Made by a program: the position numbers and the translations under genes | The notes under the pieces: generated by a model | What the model was told of the DNA's origin: nothing | Seen by the model: only the letters and a program-made list of their open reading frames with translations | Database searches by the model: none | NCBI GenBank assembly: GCA_021817625.1 | Contig: JAKASY010000012.1 | Coordinates: 1-11,807 of the forward strand | Length of the DNA: 11,807 bases | Direction of reading: 5' to 3' | Source of the DNA: Bacillota bacterium | Lineage (GTDB): Bacteria > Bacillota_E > JAJZYS01 > JAILZS01 | Shown here: positions 1 to 7,713 of the stretch, one piece after another | How positions within the stretch are numbered: the first letter of the stretch is position 1 | How the letters are laid out: every line of letters starts with the position of its first letter

Positions 1-95
1 CGCGGCCTTCCTTGTCCTGCCAGACTTGTGCCGCGCCCCGCCGTCGACTACGCTGGCCTTCGCCGCCGCGCCGGGCCCACCCGGCGTACCGGGCG

Positions 96-2477
96 GTGAG
101 GGGAGGAGCGGCCACGCCGACGCGAGAGAACCTTCCATGTCCGGCGCCACCGAGCGCCGGGCCGGCGGACGAGGGCGGGGAGCGTGCGCGCCTGTCCGCG
201 GTCGTGGGCGAGATCCGGGCCCGCCTCACGACGGTTGGCACGGCCCGCCGCGAGCGCGCGGAGGAGCTCGCCGAGCTGCGCCGCGACTTCTGGGAGGACT
301 TCAAGCTCCAGGACGACGCGGTGGATGCGGCGCTGGAGATCGCGCAGGAGCGGGCGGTCGTCGCCCACAAGGCGCGCCAGCACGAGCGCGCCGTGAGCGA
401 AGCCGCCCTGCTCGCGCGCCTCGAGCGCACCCCCTACTTTGGCCGCGTGGACTTCGCCGAGGAGAGCGACGCAGCGGCGGAGGCGATCTACGTCGGCCTG
501 GGCTCGTTTCGCGCGGCGGATGGCGCGACGCTCATCTACGACTGGCGCGCGCCCGTATCGAGCCTGTACTACGACGCCGTGCCCGGGCCGGTCGCCTACG
601 AGGCGCCGGCGGGCGTCGTGCGCGGCGAGGTGCGTCTCAAGCGCCAGTTCGTCATCCAGCAGGGCCACCTCGAGCGCATGGCCGACATCGACCTCACGCT
701 CGGCGACGAGCTCCTGCTCGAGGCGCTGAGCCGCCGCGCCGACGGCACCATGCGGGCCATCGTCTCCACCATCCAGGCGGAGCAGAACCGCGCCATCCGC
801 GACCCCGAGCACCGGCTCGTGGTGGTCCTGGGAAGCGCAGGCAGCGGCAAGACCTCGGTCGCCCTGCAGCGCGCGGCGTTCCTGCTCTACCGCTACCGTG
901 ACAGCCTGGACGCCGACCAGGTCGTGCTCTTCTCGCCGAACCCGCTGTTCTCGAGCTACGTCTCGACCGTGCTGCCGGAGCTCGGGGAGCGCAACCTGCG
1001 CCAGGTGACCTTCCAGGAGTACCTCGACCGGCGCCTGGGCAGCGAGTTTGAGGTGGAGAGCCTCTACGACCAGCTCGAGAGCCTGCTGACGCAGCCCGAG
1101 AGCGCGGCCCTCGCGGCCCGGCGCGCGGCCATCGCCTACAAGTCGTCCGCCGCCTTCCTCGGCGCGATCCGGCGCTTCGCCGCCGCGCTCGACGTGGGGA
1201 GCATGGCGTTTTCGCCCCTCACCTTCCGGGGGCGCGTGGTGGTGGGCCAGGAGGAGCTCGCGCAGGCCTACGCCCGCACCCCGGCGGCCGCGGCCGTGGC
1301 GACGCGCGTGCAGCGCATGCGCGAGCCGCTCGGCCGCCGCGTGCGCGCGCTCGCCTCGACGGAGGCGCGGGCCGAGTGGGCGGAGGCGGAGCTCGACCTG
1401 GTGGACGCCGAGGCGCACCAGGCGGCGTTCGAGCGCCTGGCCGGGCGGGGCGAGGAGCTCTCGTCCGCCGAGTACTACAGGCGCGAGCGCGCCCTCCTCA
1501 CCAGAGCCGCCGTCGACCGCCACGTGGGTCCCCTGCGGGAGTGGGTGGCGGAGATGCGCTTCGTGGACACCCGCGCCCTCTACCTGCGGCTCCTGGCCGA
1601 GGTGTCCCGCTTCGCCGCGGGCGAAGCGCCGCCCCCGGGGTGGGACGAGGCCCTCGCCTTCACGGGGCGCGAGCTCGACCTTGGCCGGCTGCCCTACGAG
1701 GACGCCGCTCCCCTGCTCTACCTGACCGAGCTCGTGCGGGGCCGCCACGCGGGCGTCTCCACCCGCCATGTGATCGTCGACGAGGCGCAGGACTACTCGC
1801 ACTGCCAGCTGGACTTCCTCCGCCGCGCCTTTCCGTTCGCCCGCATGACGGTCCTGGGCGACCCTGACCAGGTCGTGCACGCGGGCGGCGCCGCGCTCGC
1901 CGATCCCGGCACCCTCACCGGCGCCTACGCCCCGGGCGAGGTGGTGGTCATGCGCCTTGACCGCAGCTACCGGCCGACGCGCCAGATCGCCGAGTTCACG
2001 CGCTCGCTCCTGCCTGGCGTGCGCGAGCGCGTCGTGCCGTTCGAGCGCGCGGGCGAGCGCCCGACCGTCGAGGCCGTGTCCGATACGCAGGCCCTCGCGC
2101 GGGCGACGGCGCAGGCCGTGCGCGAGCTGCGGCGGGCGGGCCTCGAGCGCACCGCCGTCATCACGAAGACGGCCGAGGAGGCCGCGCGGGTCGCCGCCGC
2201 CCTGCCGGCGGACCTCGGCGCCCGCCTCCTGACCAAGGCATCGGTCCACCTGGAGCCGGGCGTATGCGTCCTCCCGGGCTACCTGGCGAAGGGCCTCGAG
2301 TTCGACGCGGTCGTCGTGCACGACGCCTCCGACGCGCGCTACCGCACCAACGCCGACCGCGGCCTCCTGTACACGGCCTGCACGCGCGCCATGCACGCCC
2401 TGTGGCTCGTCGCCCTCGGACGACCCAGCCGCCTGCTCGCCGACGTGCCGTCCGACGCCTACACGCTGCGCGCCTGA
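96..2477 (+). CDS. helD: HelD-like superfamily I helicase, RNA polymerase recycling factor (start uncertain)
   Basis: This is a UvrD/Rep-type superfamily I ATPase of the HelD group, which in Gram-positive bacteria binds RNA polymerase and frees stalled or idle enzyme. The N-terminus is a charged helical arm (about 204-430), the likely coiled coil that enters the polymerase secondary channel. The HelD hallmark YDWRAPVSSLYY follows at about 537-572. Walker A GSAGSGKT is at 831-854, motif II DEAQD at 1779-1793 and motif III LGDPDQ at 1854-1871. YLAKGLEFD and LYTACTRAMH form the C-terminal RecA-like motifs near 2280-2400. The length (about 780-790 residues) fits B. subtilis HelD. The start is unclear. 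In-frame options are TTG 12, GTG 96 and GTG 204, none with a good ribosome binding site. ATG 137 has GAGAG 8 nt upstream but is one base out of frame. The family call is firm; the start and cellular role are inferred. Confidence 0.88.
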   Translation: MRGGAATPTRENLPCPAPPSAGPADEGGERARLSAVVGEIRARLTTVGTARRERAEELAELRRDFWEDFKLQDDAVDAALEIAQERAVVAHKARQHERAVSEAALLARLERTPYFGRVDFAEESDAAAEAIYVGLGSFRAADGATLIYDWRAPVSSLYYDAVPGPVAYEAPAGVVRGEVRLKRQFVIQQGHLERMADIDLTLGDELLLEALSRRADGTMRAIVSTIQAEQNRAIRDPEHRLVVVLGSAGSGKTSVALQRAAFLLYRYRDSLDADQVVLFSPNPLFSSYVSTVLPELGERNLRQVTFQEYLDRRLGSEFEVESLYDQLESLLTQPESAALAARRAAIAYKSSAAFLGAIRRFAAALDVGSMAFSPLTFRGRVVVGQEELAQAYARTPAAAAVATRVQRMREPLGRRVRALASTEARAEWAEAELDLVDAEAHQAAFERLAGRGEELSSAEYYRRERALLTRAAVDRHVGPLREWVAEMRFVDTRALYLRLLAEVSRFAAGEAPPPGWDEALAFTGRELDLGRLPYEDAAPLLYLTELVRGRHAGVSTRHVIVDEAQDYSHCQLDFLRRAFPFARMTVLGDPDQVVHAGGAALADPGTLTGAYAPGEVVVMRLDRSYRPTRQIAEFTRSLLPGVRERVVPFERAGERPTVEAVSDTQALARATAQAVRELRRAGLERTAVITKTAEEAARVAAALPADLGARLLTKASVHLEPGVCVLPGYLAKGLEFDAVVVHDASDARYRTNADRGLLYTACTRAMHALWLVALGRPSRLLADVPSDAYTLRA

Positions 2478-2490
2478 CGCCCGCCCGCGG

Positions 2491-2518
2491 GTCCCGGGGA
2501 AGGGACGACGTTCGCGTC
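2491..2518. terminator. Weak tandem hairpins between convergent genes
   Basis: The 58-bp gap between the convergent helD and propeller genes holds two short inverted repeats. GTCCC (2491-2495) pairs with GGGAC (2502-2506) around a 6-nt loop, and GACG (2507-2510) pairs with CGTC (2515-2518) around TTCG. Neither has a T-tract on either strand, so a classical intrinsic terminator is not shown. Their place between convergent stops suggests a transcription-end region. Confidence 0.25.
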
Positions 2519-2535
2519 TCCTGGGGCCGGGGCGG

Positions 2536-4317
2536 TCAGTTCGCCGGGCTTGTGCGCACGGCCCGCCACGTGCGGCCGCCGTCGCCGGTCACCCACAGGC
2601 CGTCGCCAGTGACCGCCATGGCATGGCGGGGGTCGCCGAACGACACGTCGTACAGGGGCACGTCGCCCGGCCAGGCGATCCGCGTCCAGGTCCGTCCGGC
2701 GTCGGCGCTGACCGCGACGCCGTCAGTCCCATATACCCACACCAGGCGGCCCCGGCCGCCCAGCCCGGTCGGCGTCATGCCGGGCAAGGGCACGCGCGTC
2801 CAGCGCCGCCCGCCGTCGCCCGTCCGCCAAAGGCCTACCGCACCGCCCGCGCCGGCGCTACCCAGGGCGAAGCCGGTCGACGCGGTGAGGGAGGCGGCCA
2901 GCAGCGGCGCGAACGGCGTCGCGACGCGCCGCCACGCCTTACGGCCGGCGCTGTCCCGCAAGGCGAACAGGGCATGGACGATGTCCTGGTTCGCCATGAC
3001 CACCCAGCCGGCGCGGAACGAGCGCAGGCCGAACGCCAGGGCGCCCCAGCCCGGGGGTGTGGCCAACGTGGTCCAGTGGACCCCCGCGTCTCGGGATGCC
3101 TCGATCGGTCCGGGGAAATTGGCAGCCACCAGATCGATGGGCGACAGCGCCTGCAGCGTGCCGACGGGCGTGGGCGTGCCGCCCAGCCACGACCAGCGTG
3201 CGCCGGCCCAGGTGCCGCCCAGCACCTGGGGCGCCGCCCAGCCGATCGCATCGCCTCCGGCGAAAAGCGTCACCTGGGTCGGCCGAGGCGGCGGGTACGC
3301 GAGACGCCAGCGCGCCCCGGCGCTCCGGGTCGTGTAGAGCGGCGGTCCCTCGCCCGCGAGGAGCCAACCCAGCCCGGACGGCGTCATGCCCATCGCCTCT
3401 ACGTTGTCGCTGCCCAGCGGCGCCAGGTCGAGGAGCACCGGGTGGAAGGTGCGGCCGCCGTCCGTCGTCTGCAGCACGCCATAGCGCTCGAGGCCGATCC
3501 AGCCCACCTGCGCAGAGCGGAACACGACGAACGCCACGTAGCCGTCAAGCGGGATCGGCGACGGTCGCGGCGGGCCGCCGTACTCGCCCCGCGTCTCGGC
3601 GACGCGGGTCCAGGTCACGCCGGCGTCCCCTGTGCGGTACAGGGCCTTCCCCTGCTCGCCGACGGCGCCCTGGCCGCCGCACAGGGCCCAGCCCTGGCTC
3701 GCCGTCCGGAAGTCGAGCGCCACATCGAGGGGGTAGCCGCCGCAGGCGGGCAGGCGCAGTGACACCCAGGTGCGGCCACCGTCCGTCGTGCGCAGGAGCG
3801 CGCCCGGTGCCCAGGGGGTCGCTGGGTGGTCGGGCTCGGCGGCGACGAAGCCGTCCTGCGCGGACGGGAAGCTCATCGCCACGGCGGTCAGAGCGTCGCT
3901 GCGCCAGATCGTGCGCCAGGTCGCGTCGACGCCGGCCGCCGCGAATAGGGCGGAGCGACAGGGCGAGGCGCCGCAGGAGAAGCCAAGGGCGAAGGCTCGC
4001 CGCGGGCCGGCCGCCGCCACCGCGACGAGCAGGAACGGTGCCCGGTAGGCGACGCGCCAGGTCCGGCCGCCGTCCGTCGTGTCGACCACCGTCCGGGGGG
4101 CGGTGCGAAAGACGCCCCACCCGACCGTGGCGCTTGCCATGGCGACGCTCTGAAGCGTAGGCCGCGCCGTGGGCGCCCTGCCCGTGCCCAGGAGCCGGGC
4201 GTGGACCACCGGTGCGGCGGATGACGCGGCGGAGAAGCCGACGGCCTCGCCGCCGACGGCAAGCACGAGCGCGGCGAGGGCGAGGATGGCGGGAACAAAC
4301 CGTCCTCGGTGGCGCAG
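2536..4317 (-). CDS. Secreted Ycf48/BNR-type beta-propeller protein
   Basis: The protein is built of repeated blades carrying the T-x-DGGRTW signature typical of Ycf48-like and sialidase-like (BNR) propellers. Clear copies lie near 4075, 3785, 3635, 3465, 3085, 2810, 2690 and 2570, so it probably forms a 7- or 8-bladed propeller. No enzymatic motif was seen; such proteins usually act as scaffolds or bind ligands. The first standard start in frame, GTG 4266, falls inside a hydrophobic segment. Reading upstream gives RFVPAILALAALVLAVG preceded by RHRGR, a good signal peptide, and the frame closes at a stop at 4399-4401 with no ATG, GTG or TTG between. CTG at 4317-4315 follows GAGGGGGG with a 6-nt gap and would give an N-terminus MRHRGRFVPAILALAAL, a total of 593 residues. 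Export is therefore inferred. The photosystem II naming of such families should not be taken as evidence of photosynthesis. Confidence 0.8.
   Translation of the reverse strand: MRHRGRFVPAILALAALVLAVGGEAVGFSAASSAAPVVHARLLGTGRAPTARPTLQSVAMASATVGWGVFRTAPRTVVDTTDGGRTWRVAYRAPFLLVAVAAAGPRRAFALGFSCGASPCRSALFAAAGVDATWRTIWRSDALTAVAMSFPSAQDGFVAAEPDHPATPWAPGALLRTTDGGRTWVSLRLPACGGYPLDVALDFRTASQGWALCGGQGAVGEQGKALYRTGDAGVTWTRVAETRGEYGGPPRPSPIPLDGYVAFVVFRSAQVGWIGLERYGVLQTTDGGRTFHPVLLDLAPLGSDNVEAMGMTPSGLGWLLAGEGPPLYTTRSAGARWRLAYPPPRPTQVTLFAGGDAIGWAAPQVLGGTWAGARWSWLGGTPTPVGTLQALSPIDLVAANFPGPIEASRDAGVHWTTLATPPGWGALAFGLRSFRAGWVVMANQDIVHALFALRDSAGRKAWRRVATPFAPLLAASLTASTGFALGSAGAGGAVGLWRTGDGGRRWTRVPLPGMTPTGLGGRGRLVWVYGTDGVAVSADAGRTWTRIAWPGDVPLYDVSFGDPRHAMAVTGDGLWVTGDGGRTWRAVRTSPAN
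2560..4080 (-). repeat. Degenerate DNA repeats encoding propeller blades
   Basis: Blade signatures are visible as near-identical DNA. On the plus strand the core cggccgccgtccgtcgt occurs at about 4064-4080 and 3452-3468, with a one-base variant near 3773-3789. More diverged copies lie near 2572, 2690 and 2808. The reverse complements encode T-T-DGGRTW. The near-identity of the copies suggests duplication, or recent exchange among blades. Confidence 0.7.
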
Positions 4318-4383
4318 CCGGGTCCCCCCTCTGCCGCGTCGATTCGGCCGCCTCGCGCCACCCCCTCTGGCGCTGGCCGAAGC

Positions 4384-4398
4384 GAGGCAAGTTGCCTC
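4384..4398. promoter_or_regulatory. Inverted repeat, candidate operator upstream of propeller gene
   Basis: GAGGCAA (4384-4390) and TTGCCTC (4392-4398) form a perfect inverted repeat with 7-bp arms around one base. It sits 67 bp upstream of the proposed CTG start of the propeller gene. The minus-strand reading contains a TTGCCT that could serve as a -35 element, but no convincing -10 follows. It could bind a dimeric regulator; the regulator is unknown. Confidence 0.4.
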
Positions 4399-4462
4399 TC
4401 AGCCCTCCAATGGGTGCGTCGCCGAACGCGCCGGCAGCCCTGGCGCGACGACGGCCATGGTG

Positions 4463-4478
4463 GCAAACGTCCGTTTGC
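4463..4478. promoter_or_regulatory. 16-bp palindrome overlapping the -35, candidate SOS-type operator
   Basis: GCAAACG (4463-4469) and CGTTTGC (4472-4478) are perfect inverted arms around TC. The site covers most of the -35 element TTGCTT, so a bound protein would block the promoter. The 14-base core CAAACGTCCGTTTG agrees at 11 of 14 positions with the B. subtilis LexA/DinR consensus CGAACRNRYGTTYC. Repression by LexA is an inference from this likeness and from the repair-type gene downstream. Confidence 0.45.
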
Positions 4479-4503
4479 TTTCTGCGCCCGCGCGGCCCAT
4501 ACT
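4475..4503 (+). promoter_or_regulatory. Candidate promoter giving a leaderless transcript
   Basis: TTGCTT (4475-4480) and CATACT (4498-4503) resemble -35 and -10 elements and are separated by exactly 17 bp. A start 7 bp below the -10 falls on the A of ATG 4510. No Shine-Dalgarno sequence lies in front of this ATG. The mRNA of the radical SAM gene is thus probably leaderless. Confidence 0.5.
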
Positions 4504-4509
4504 TGGCGC

Positions 4510-5337
4510 ATGAAGCCTCACGTGCGGCCGATCCAGACGAGGCGGCTCCTCACGCCGGCCGCCGGCTTCGCCGCGGGCGGGCCGTACACCCACACCTTGA
4601 ATCCGTACGCCGGCTGCGTCTTCCGCTGCCGCTACTGCTACATGCGAACCTTCCCGGTGCAGCGCTATCGCGACGAGCCCTGGGGGGCGTGGGTCGACGT
4701 CAAGGCGAACGCCGCTGAGCGCTACACGGACGAGGCGCGGCGGCTACGCAGGCGGGGCCGGCCGGTGCGCCTGTTCATGTCCTCGGCCACCGACCCCTAC
4801 CAGCCGCTCGAGCGCACGGCCCGCGTGACCCGCTCCCTCCTCGAGGCGATGCTCGCGGACCCGCCCGACATGCTCACCGTGCAGACCCGCTCGCCTTTCG
4901 TGCTTGAGGACCTCACGCGTCTGTGGGCCCTGTCGTCGCGTGCCGCCGTGCGCGTCTCCATGACGGTGGAGACGGACCGCGACGAGGTACGCCGCCTGTT
5001 CGCGCCGACGGCGCCGAGCATCCCCTCCCGCCTGCGCGCGCTGCGAGAGCTTCACGACGCCGGCATCGAGACGCAGGCGGCGGTGTCGCCCCTCCTCCCT
5101 TGCACGAAGGCCTTCCCGGAGCTCCTCCTGGGCGTCGTCGACCGCGTCGTCATCGACACCCTGTGCATCGGCGACGGCGCCCGGGGGCAGCGCAGCGCCG
5201 AGCTCGGCATGCCGGTCCTGTTCCGCGAGCACGGGCTCATGGCCTGGTACGCCGCCGATCTGCACGTCCGGGCGGCCCGGTGGTTCGCACGCACGCTGCC
5301 GCCCGAGGCGATCCACGTCATGTCGGGCGACTACTGA
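4510..5337 (+). CDS. SplB-like radical SAM protein (COG1533)
   Basis: This 275-residue protein is a radical SAM enzyme of the spore-photoproduct-lyase-like group that includes mycobacterial Rv2578c. The cluster motif is CVFRCRYC (Cys36, Cys40, Cys43; CX3CX2C), which should hold a [4Fe-4S] cluster and S-adenosylmethionine. It is preceded by the typical NPYAGC and followed by SSATDPYQPLE near residue 100, a family signature. The protein is shorter than true SPL (about 340 residues), and I see no clear equivalent of the SPL C-terminal region, so repair of spore photoproduct should not be assumed. The role in this subgroup is unproven, though DNA repair is often suggested. ATG 4510 is chosen because the conserved region follows soon after and a promoter-like pair points to it. 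The gene converges on the operon to its right, with only 10 bp between the stops. Confidence 0.87.
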   Translation: MKPHVRPIQTRRLLTPAAGFAAGGPYTHTLNPYAGCVFRCRYCYMRTFPVQRYRDEPWGAWVDVKANAAERYTDEARRLRRRGRPVRLFMSSATDPYQPLERTARVTRSLLEAMLADPPDMLTVQTRSPFVLEDLTRLWALSSRAAVRVSMTVETDRDEVRRLFAPTAPSIPSRLRALRELHDAGIETQAAVSPLLPCTKAFPELLLGVVDRVVIDTLCIGDGARGQRSAELGMPVLFREHGLMAWYAADLHVRAARWFARTLPPEAIHVMSGDY

Positions 5338-5347
5338 CCGGGCCGGC

Positions 5348-6478
5348 CTAGGCTTCGCAGATGCGGCCGTATTCGTCGTTCAGGCGGCGCACGCATGCGG
5401 CCGGCGAGAGTACGCCCGAAAGGGCGTCGTGCACCACCTGCGCGGCGCTGTCCTGAAAGTCCATCCAGCGCGGCAGCCTGGGTCGCACCCAGGCGCCCTC
5501 GAGGGTGGCGCGCGTGTTGCGAAAGAAGTCGAGCGTGCGCGCGTTCAGGCCAGGGTCGTCCCACGCGGCCGCGTTGGCCGGCTGGCCGCCGCTCTCGAAG
5601 TACACGCCGCGCTGGACCGCGGCCGAGGCGAGGTAGAAGGCGAGGTCCACCGCCTCGTCCGGGCAGGGCGTGCGGCTCGAGACCGCGATGCCCGCGCCGC
5701 CGAGGCACGAGCCCCGCGCCCCGTCCGTTCCGGCGGGAGCGTCCGCATACGCCAGGCGGCGACCACGAAAGCCGGGCTGGCAGTAGTTCACGTAGCCGAA
5801 GGCGAGCGGTGCGAACGACCGGCCCTCGCACCCGATGAGGGCCTCCGCCGCGCCGATCGGGTTCATGGCGAGACACGCGGCCGGCACGGAGGCCACGGCG
5901 CGCCGCAGGTCGTCGAGCACCGCCGCCCCGACGTCGGGCCGGACGAACAGCGGGGGCTCCGCAGCGCACGGGCCGCCGTGGCTCGCCGCGAGCGTGCAGA
6001 AGCTCGAGAACGCGTCGATCGCCTTGAGGGGCCAGAGCATGCGACCCGAGGCGGCGAGCTCCCATACCTCATCCCACGTCCGCGGCGGCTCGGGCAGGAG
6101 GTCCGGCCGGTAGGCCACCACCTGGGCGGCCGCGTCGATCGCCAGGCCGTACTGGTGGCCACCGTAGGCGTAGGTGCGGTGCGAGGCGCCCACGGACTGG
6201 GCGTCCAGGGCGGCCAGCTCGCGCTCGCGCCCCCGGCCGTCGAGCGCGAGCAGCCAGCCCGCGAGCGCCGCCTCCGGGATGTGGGGATGGTCCATGACCA
6301 CGAGGTCGTAAGCCGCCGTAAGCTCGTCCAGGCGCGCGTCACCGAACGCCTGGAGCGATCGGCGCGACCACTCGACCCGGACGCCGGGCCGGCCCTGCGC
6401 CCACAGCGCCGAGGCCCCCGCGGCCGAGTCGTATCCCCGGGGATGGTCCCAGGCGATGCCCCTGAGCGTGACGCTCAC
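5348..6478 (-). CDS. Solute-binding-protein-like protein without signal peptide
   Basis: The 376-residue product resembles family 1 ABC solute-binding proteins (MalE type). It has the core GGHQYGLAIDAAAQVVAYRPDLL followed by PPRTWDEVWELA at residues 107-142, and a C-terminal lobe ending in helices rich in aromatic residues. Such proteins normally start with a signal peptide, often a lipobox. Here the N-terminus reads [18 protein letters not shown], with no hydrophobic segment and no lipobox cysteine, so a cytoplasmic location is predicted. GTG 6478 is chosen because its GTGA overlaps the stop of the CoA-transferase gene; nothing hydrophobic is found just upstream in this frame either. No permease or ATPase gene lies beside it. 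It may bind the substrate or product of the CoA module, or be a binding-protein fold turned enzyme or sensor. Its function is unknown. Confidence 0.8.
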   Translation of the reverse strand: MSVTLRGIAWDHPRGYDSAAGASALWAQGRPGVRVEWSRRSLQAFGDARLDELTAAYDLVVMDHPHIPEAALAGWLLALDGRGRERELAALDAQSVGASHRTYAYGGHQYGLAIDAAAQVVAYRPDLLPEPPRTWDEVWELAASGRMLWPLKAIDAFSSFCTLAASHGGPCAAEPPLFVRPDVGAAVLDDLRRAVASVPAACLAMNPIGAAEALIGCEGRSFAPLAFGYVNYCQPGFRGRRLAYADAPAGTDGARGSCLGGAGIAVSSRTPCPDEAVDLAFYLASAAVQRGVYFESGGQPANAAAWDDPGLNARTLDFFRNTRATLEGAWVRPRLPRWMDFQDSAAQVVHDALSGVLSPAACVRRLNDEYGRICEA

Positions 6479-7713
6479 GCCCCGCGCCCCCCGTCGTCGA
6501 ACTCGGCGCGGATGCGCTCGCTGTGCTCGCCCAGGGCGGGCGCCGCCGCGGCGGCGGCCACGGGCCGGCCGTCGATGCGCGCCGGAAGGCGCGTGGCGTG
6601 GATCGTCACGGGCCTGCCGTCGCGGCCGGCGCGTGTCGTCGAGCGCACCATGTCGAGCGCGCCGAACGCCTCGTGCGCCATGAGCTCCTCCAGCGTGAGA
6701 ACGGGCGCGCACCAGATGCCGGCTGGCTCGAGCACCTCGAGCCAGTGCGCCGTCGGCGCCGTCGCGAGGCGGTCGGCCAGGCGCGCGTTCACCCCGTCGC
6801 GGTCCGACCAGGCCCGCGACGCCAGGCGCTCGCCCTCCTCGCCGCCGAGGCCGATGAGCGCCGCCACGCGGTCGAGCGGGTTCATGGCCAGCGCCAGGTG
6901 GCCGTCGGCGGTCGGAAAGACGCCGTAGGGGGCGGGCAGGAAGCGGTGGGCGCCCTGGCCCGCCGGTCGGGGCGCGCGCACGTGGGGCGCGTTGAGGTGG
7001 GCGGCGATGAACTCGAACTGGAGGTCGAGGGCCGCCTCCATGAGACTCGTCGTCACCGTGCCGCCGCGGCCGGTGCGCTCGCGCCGCACGAGCGCGGCGA
7101 GGATGCCCTGGACGAGGTTGTGGGCCGCCAGCTGATCGGCGACCGACACGCCCACGGGCATCGGCGGGTCGTCCGCGAAGCCGCTCAGCCACATGAGCCC
7201 CGACCGGGCCTGGGCGAGCAGGTCCTGGCCCGCCATCGCCCGCCATGGCCCGGCCTCGCCGTAGCCGCTCACGCTCGCGTAGACGATGCCCGGGTTCGCG
7301 GCGGCCACCGACGCGTAGTCGAGGCCCGAGCGCTCCATCACGCCGGGACGGAAGTTGTGGATGAGGATGTCCGCCCGCGCCACGAGGCGGCGCACGAGGG
7401 CGAGGTCCTCGGGCGACTTGAGGTCGGCGGTGAGGCTCTCCTTGCCGCGGTTCATGATGTGGAACGTGAGGCTGTCGCCGTCGGGGTAGAGGTCCCCGAA
7501 GGCGAGGGCGCGCCCGCTGTCGCCGCCTCCTGGGCGCTCGACCTTGATCACGCGCGCTCCCATGTCCGCGAGGCGCATGGCCGCGACCGGCCCCGCAAGG
7601 AACTGGCCGAAGTCGAGGACGAGGATGCCCCGAAGGGGCGCCTCGCCCACCGCCGTGTCTTCTGGCGCCAGAGCCGCCGCCCGCCTCTCCCCGGCGCCAC
7701 CCCCCGCGCTCAC
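6475..7713 (-). CDS. CaiB/BaiF family (class III) CoA-transferase
   Basis: This 412-residue protein moves CoA between carboxylic acids and their thioesters. The family start [16 protein letters not shown] comes at about residue 27, then [36 protein letters not shown] and [18 protein letters not shown]. The catalytic aspartate is Asp164 in [13 protein letters not shown], the position that carries the acyl-anhydride intermediate in formyl-CoA transferase. Gly-rich loops and the small C-terminal domain are present, so it looks intact and active. GTG 7713 is chosen since its GTGA overlaps the stop of the MaoC gene. The first 25 residues are low-complexity and outside the fold. The acids used cannot be read from sequence; neighbours suggest a short hydroxy or enoyl acid from deoxy-sugar breakdown. 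The next gene starts on this gene's stop codon. Confidence 0.9.
   Translation of the reverse strand: MSAGGGAGERRAAALAPEDTAVGEAPLRGILVLDFGQFLAGPVAAMRLADMGARVIKVERPGGGDSGRALAFGDLYPDGDSLTFHIMNRGKESLTADLKSPEDLALVRRLVARADILIHNFRPGVMERSGLDYASVAAANPGIVYASVSGYGEAGPWRAMAGQDLLAQARSGLMWLSGFADDPPMPVGVSVADQLAAHNLVQGILAALVRRERTGRGGTVTTSLMEAALDLQFEFIAAHLNAPHVRAPRPAGQGAHRFLPAPYGVFPTADGHLALAMNPLDRVAALIGLGGEEGERLASRAWSDRDGVNARLADRLATAPTAHWLEVLEPAGIWCAPVLTLEELMAHEAFGALDMVRSTTRAGRDGRPVTIHATRLPARIDGRPVAAAAAAPALGEHSERIRAEFDDGGRGA

Noticed and set aside
48..2396. Long minus-strand open frame opposite helD
   Set aside because: It is a shadow caused by extreme GC codon bias; its translation is rich in Arg, Gly, His and Ala with no domain, while the plus frame carries all helicase motifs.
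2536..4317. Photosystem II assembly factor as evidence of a phototroph
   Set aside because: DGGRTW propellers are widespread in non-phototrophs and no photosynthesis gene is nearby.
4510..5337. True spore photoproduct lyase
   Set aside because: The CX3CX2C motif and COG1533 signatures are present, but the protein is shorter and lacks a recognisable SPL C-terminal region; sporulation cannot be inferred from it.
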